Assembly: GCA_963747335.1 (NCBI GenBank) | Contig: CAVVEV010000010.1 | Coordinates: forward strand, 43,879-107,878 | DNA length: 64,000 bases | Direction of reading: 5' to 3' | From: Prado023 sp963747335 | GTDB lineage: Bacteria > Actinomycetota > Actinomycetes > S36-B12 > CAIYMF01 | In this document: piece by piece, positions 61,935 to 64,000 of the stretch | Position numbering within the stretch: the stretch's first letter is position 1 | Layout of the letters: each line of letters opens with the position of its first letter | Notes under the pieces: generated by a model | Database searches by the model: none | What the model saw: the letters and a program-made list of their open reading frames with translations, nothing else | What the model was told of the DNA's origin: nothing | Translations under genes and position numbers: made by a program

Positions 61935-62458
61935 TCAGGCGGTCCGGTCGATCGGGCGCAGCGCGCGCTCGGTCATGGACTTCGAGCCGCGGCCCAGGGC
62001 GACCGCCCCGGACTTGACCAGCTCGCGGATGCCGAACGGCTCAAGCACCCGCAGCAGCGCGTCGAGCTTGTCGCGGCTGCCGGTGACCTCGATGGTCACC
62101 GCATCGGGGGCCACGTCGACGATGCCCGCCCGGAACAGCGCCGCTGTCTCCAGCACGTGGCTGCGGGTCGTGGCATCGGCGCGCACCTTCACGAGCATGA
62201 ACTCCCGCTGCACGGAGGTTGTCGGCTCAGCTCGACGATCTTGAGCACGTTGACCAGCTTGTTGAGCTGCTTGGTCACCTGCTCCAGCGGCAGCCCCTCG
62301 ACCTCGACGACCAGGGTGATCCGCGAGACCTCCGGGGTCTCGGTCGGGCCGACGGCCAGCGACTCGATGTTGAAGCCGCGCCGCGAGAAGAGCCCGGCGA
62401 TGCGGGCCAGCACGCCCGGCTGGTCCTGGACAAGCACGCTCAGTGTGTGACGGCTCAT
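61935..62458 (-). CDS. ilvN: Acetolactate synthase regulatory subunit (single-base frameshift)
   Basis: ACT-domain subunit giving valine feedback to IlvB. N-terminal ACT: SRHTLSVLVQDQPGVLARIAGLFSRRGFNIESLAVG, then VTKQLNKLVNVLKIVEL. The frame breaks between 62227 and 62228 (one base missing after GAGCTG), and the C-terminal half resumes as EPTTSVQREFMLVKVRADATTRSHV...ITEVTGSRDKLDALL-like, ending SKSMTERALRPIDRTA. Length is 524 bases; adding one gives 174 residues, normal for IlvN. Three bases separate it from ilvB. Confidence 0.9.
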
Positions 62459-62461
62459 CGC

Positions 62462-64000
62462 TCAGTCCTCCCGGTCCCACTTCGGCGCCATGTCGCGCGC
62501 GAACTTGATGTCGGAGTTGCTCGTACCCGCGGCCACCATCGGCCAGACCATGGCGTCCTTGTGGACCCGGAAGTCCACGACGACCGGGGCGTCGTTGATG
62601 GACATGGCCTTCTCGATCGTGCCGTCGACGTCCTCGGGGGAATCGCAGCGCAGGCCGACGCAGCCATAGGCATCGGCGAGCTTCACGAAGTCCGGGACGC
62701 TGTGCGAGTGCAGGTCGGTGTTGGAGTAGCGCTCGTTGTAGAACAGCGACTGCCACTGGCGCACCATTCCGAGGGCCCGGTTGTTGATCAGCGCCACCTT
62801 GATCGGGATGTTGTTGATCGTGCAGGTGGCCAGCTCCTGGTTGGTCATCTGGAAGCACCCGTCGCCATCGATGGCCCAGACGGTCTTGTCCGGCGCCCCG
62901 ACCTTGGCGCCCATGGCGGCGGGCACGGAGAAGCCCATGGTGCCCAGGCCGCCGGAGTTGATCCACGCGCCCGGCTTCTCGTACTGCACGAACTGCGCGG
63001 CCCACATCTGGTGCTGCCCGACGCCGGCGACGTACAGGGCGTCCGGACCGACGATCTGGCCGAGGCGCTCGATGACGTACTGCGGGGCGAGCGTTCCGTC
63101 GTCGGGCAGGTCGTAGCCCAGCGGGTACTTGTCCAGCCAGCGGTCAGCTCGGACCACCAGCCCGCGATGTCGAAGGCGTTCCCCGCTGCCAGCTCTGCCT
63201 GGACGGCCGCCACCAGCTCGGCGATGACCTCCTTCGCGTCGCCCACGATCGGCACGTCGGCGCGGCGGTTCTTCGAGATCTCGGCCGGGTCGATGTCGGC
63301 GTGGATGATCTTGGCGTTCGGCGCGAACGTGGACAGCTGGCCGGTGACCCGGTCGTCGAAGCGGGTGCCGAGGGCGATCAGCAGGTCCGAGGACTGCAGC
63401 GCACCGCACGGCGGCCACGGTCCCGTGCATGCCGGGCATGCCCAGGTTCTGCGGATGGCTGTCGGGCAGCGCCCCCCGCGCCATGAGGGTCGTCACCACG
63501 GGGATGCCGGTGAGGTCGGCCAGGGCACGCAGCTCGGCGGCGGCCCCAGCGCGGATGACCCCGCCGCCCACGTAGAGAACGGGCTTCCGGGACTCCAGCA
63601 TCAGCCGCGCGGCCTCACGGACCTGCCGGGCGTGCGGCCGGGTCGTCGGCTTGTACCCGGGGAGGTCCAGCCGCGAGGGCCAGGCGAAGGTCGTCTGGGC
63701 CTGCAGGGCGTCCTTGGAGATGTCCACGAGCACAGGACCGGGGCGTCCGGTGCCCGCGATGTGGAAGGCCTCGGCGATCGCCCGGGGGATGTCCTCAGCG
63801 CGGGTCACCAGGTAGTTGTGCTTGGTGACCGGCATCGTGATCCCACGGATGTCGGCCTCCTGGAAGGCATCGGTGCCGATGGCGGCCGAGTTCACCTGAC
63901 GAGTGATCGCAACGATCGGCACCGAGTCCATGTACGCGTCAGCGATCGGCGTCACCAGGTTGGTGGCTCCCGGCCCGGAGGTCGCCATGCAGACCCCGAC
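62462..64000 (-). CDS. ilvB: Acetolactate synthase large subunit (partial; two compensating frameshifts)
   Basis: TPP-dependent acetolactate synthase; its 5' end lies beyond 64000. It shows SGPGATNLVTPIADAYMDSVPIVAITRQV, DAFQEADIRGITMPVTKHN, GRPGPVLVDISKDAL and, near the end, IDGDGCFQMTNQELATCTINNIPIKVALINN (TPP/Mg). Between about 63406 and 63145 the protein is out of frame: one extra base near 63406 (after HGTVAAV) and one missing base between 63144 and 63145 (after GAGCTG). Correct reading of that stretch includes PIVGDAKEVIAELVAAVQAEL and FDIAGWWSEL. Net frame is restored. Either two errors or a locally altered protein. Confidence 0.93.
   Translation of the reverse strand, partial: VGVCMATSGPGATNLVTPIADAYMDSVPIVAITRQVNSAAIGTDAFQEADIRGITMPVTKHNYLVTRAEDIPRAIAEAFHIAGTGRPGPVLVDISKDALQAQTTFAWPSRLDLPGYKPTTRPHARQVREAARLMLESRKPVLYVGGGVIRAGAAAELRALADLTGIPVVTTLMARGALPDSHPQNLGMPGMHGTVAAVRCAAVLGPADRPRHPLRRPGHRPAVHVRAERQDHPRRHRPGRDLEEPPRRRADRGRREGGHRRAGGGRPGRAGSGERLRHRGLVVRADRWLDKYPLGYDLPDDGTLAPQYVIERLGQIVGPDALYVAGVGQHQMWAAQFVQYEKPGAWINSGGLGTMGFSVPAAMGAKVGAPDKTVWAIDGDGCFQMTNQELATCTINNIPIKVALINNRALGMVRQWQSLFYNERYSNTDLHSHSVPDFVKLADAYGCVGLRCDSPEDVDGTIEKAMSINDAPVVVDFRVHKDAMVWPMVAAGTSNSDIKFARDMAPKWDRED

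Overview
The window is about 64 kb of very high-GC DNA with actinobacterial gene order and gene content. It carries ftsY-smc-acyP-mutM-rnc-rpmF-DUF177 and sepIVA-coaD-rsmD blocks, an IclR-type LtbR/NdgR regulator divergent from leuCD, an HU protein with a long Lys/Ala/Pro tail, type II LeuA, a DUF222/HNH (13E12-type) gene, a DUF3515 lipoprotein, and an SOS box of the actinobacterial TCGAAC-N4-GTTCGA type. The source is an actinomycete (Actinomycetia); I cannot place the genus. Most genes lie on the minus strand.

Layout. 1-20 kb: end of an acyl-CoA dehydrogenase, then ftsY, a secreted beta-propeller protein, smc, acyP, mutM, rnc, rpmF, DUF177, a GGDEF-EAL membrane protein, sepIVA, coaD, rsmD, the SOS-box HNH gene, recG and a FakA-like kinase. 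20-31.5 kb: rpmB, thiL, a stand-alone RAM domain, a DUF3515 lipoprotein, an IlvG-like TPP enzyme, ddl divergent from a cystathionine lyase/synthase-type PLP enzyme, a secreted barrel-like protein, gpsA, plsC and an ABC-F ATPase. 31.5-38.3 kb: an accessory island with two large secreted proteins that share a C-terminal domain, a promoter/leader module and a two-hairpin 3' cassette. 38.3-45.8 kb: hup, leuDC, ltbR, two tRNA genes, a membrane-anchored propeller protein and a 2-phosphoglycerate-kinase-like ATPase. 45.9-47.1 kb: an intact IS481-family element. 47-64 kb: gltX, a FAH-family hydrolase, cimA, ilvE, leuB, a DUF2804 protein, a double-GNAT protein, leuA, a NIL-domain protein, serA, ilvC, ilvN and ilvB (running off the window).

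The last third is a branched-chain amino acid supercluster. CimA (citramalate) and LeuCD/LeuB can supply 2-oxobutyrate for isoleucine, IlvBNC serve isoleucine and valine, LeuA-LeuCD-LeuB make leucine, and IlvE performs the final transamination. Two short leader ORFs show how it is probably regulated. A 14-codon peptide with three consecutive Ile codons lies before a terminator upstream of cimA, and a 14-codon peptide with three consecutive Leu codons lies before leuA. LtbR probably controls leuCD from the 60-bp divergent promoter region.

Caution on quality: single-base indels interrupt smc, the ilvG-like gene, ilvN, ilvB (two compensating) and one large secreted-protein gene (two compensating). 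Because several of these are housekeeping genes, sequencing error is the simplest explanation, but it should be tested. No CRISPR array, prophage or rRNA operon was seen.
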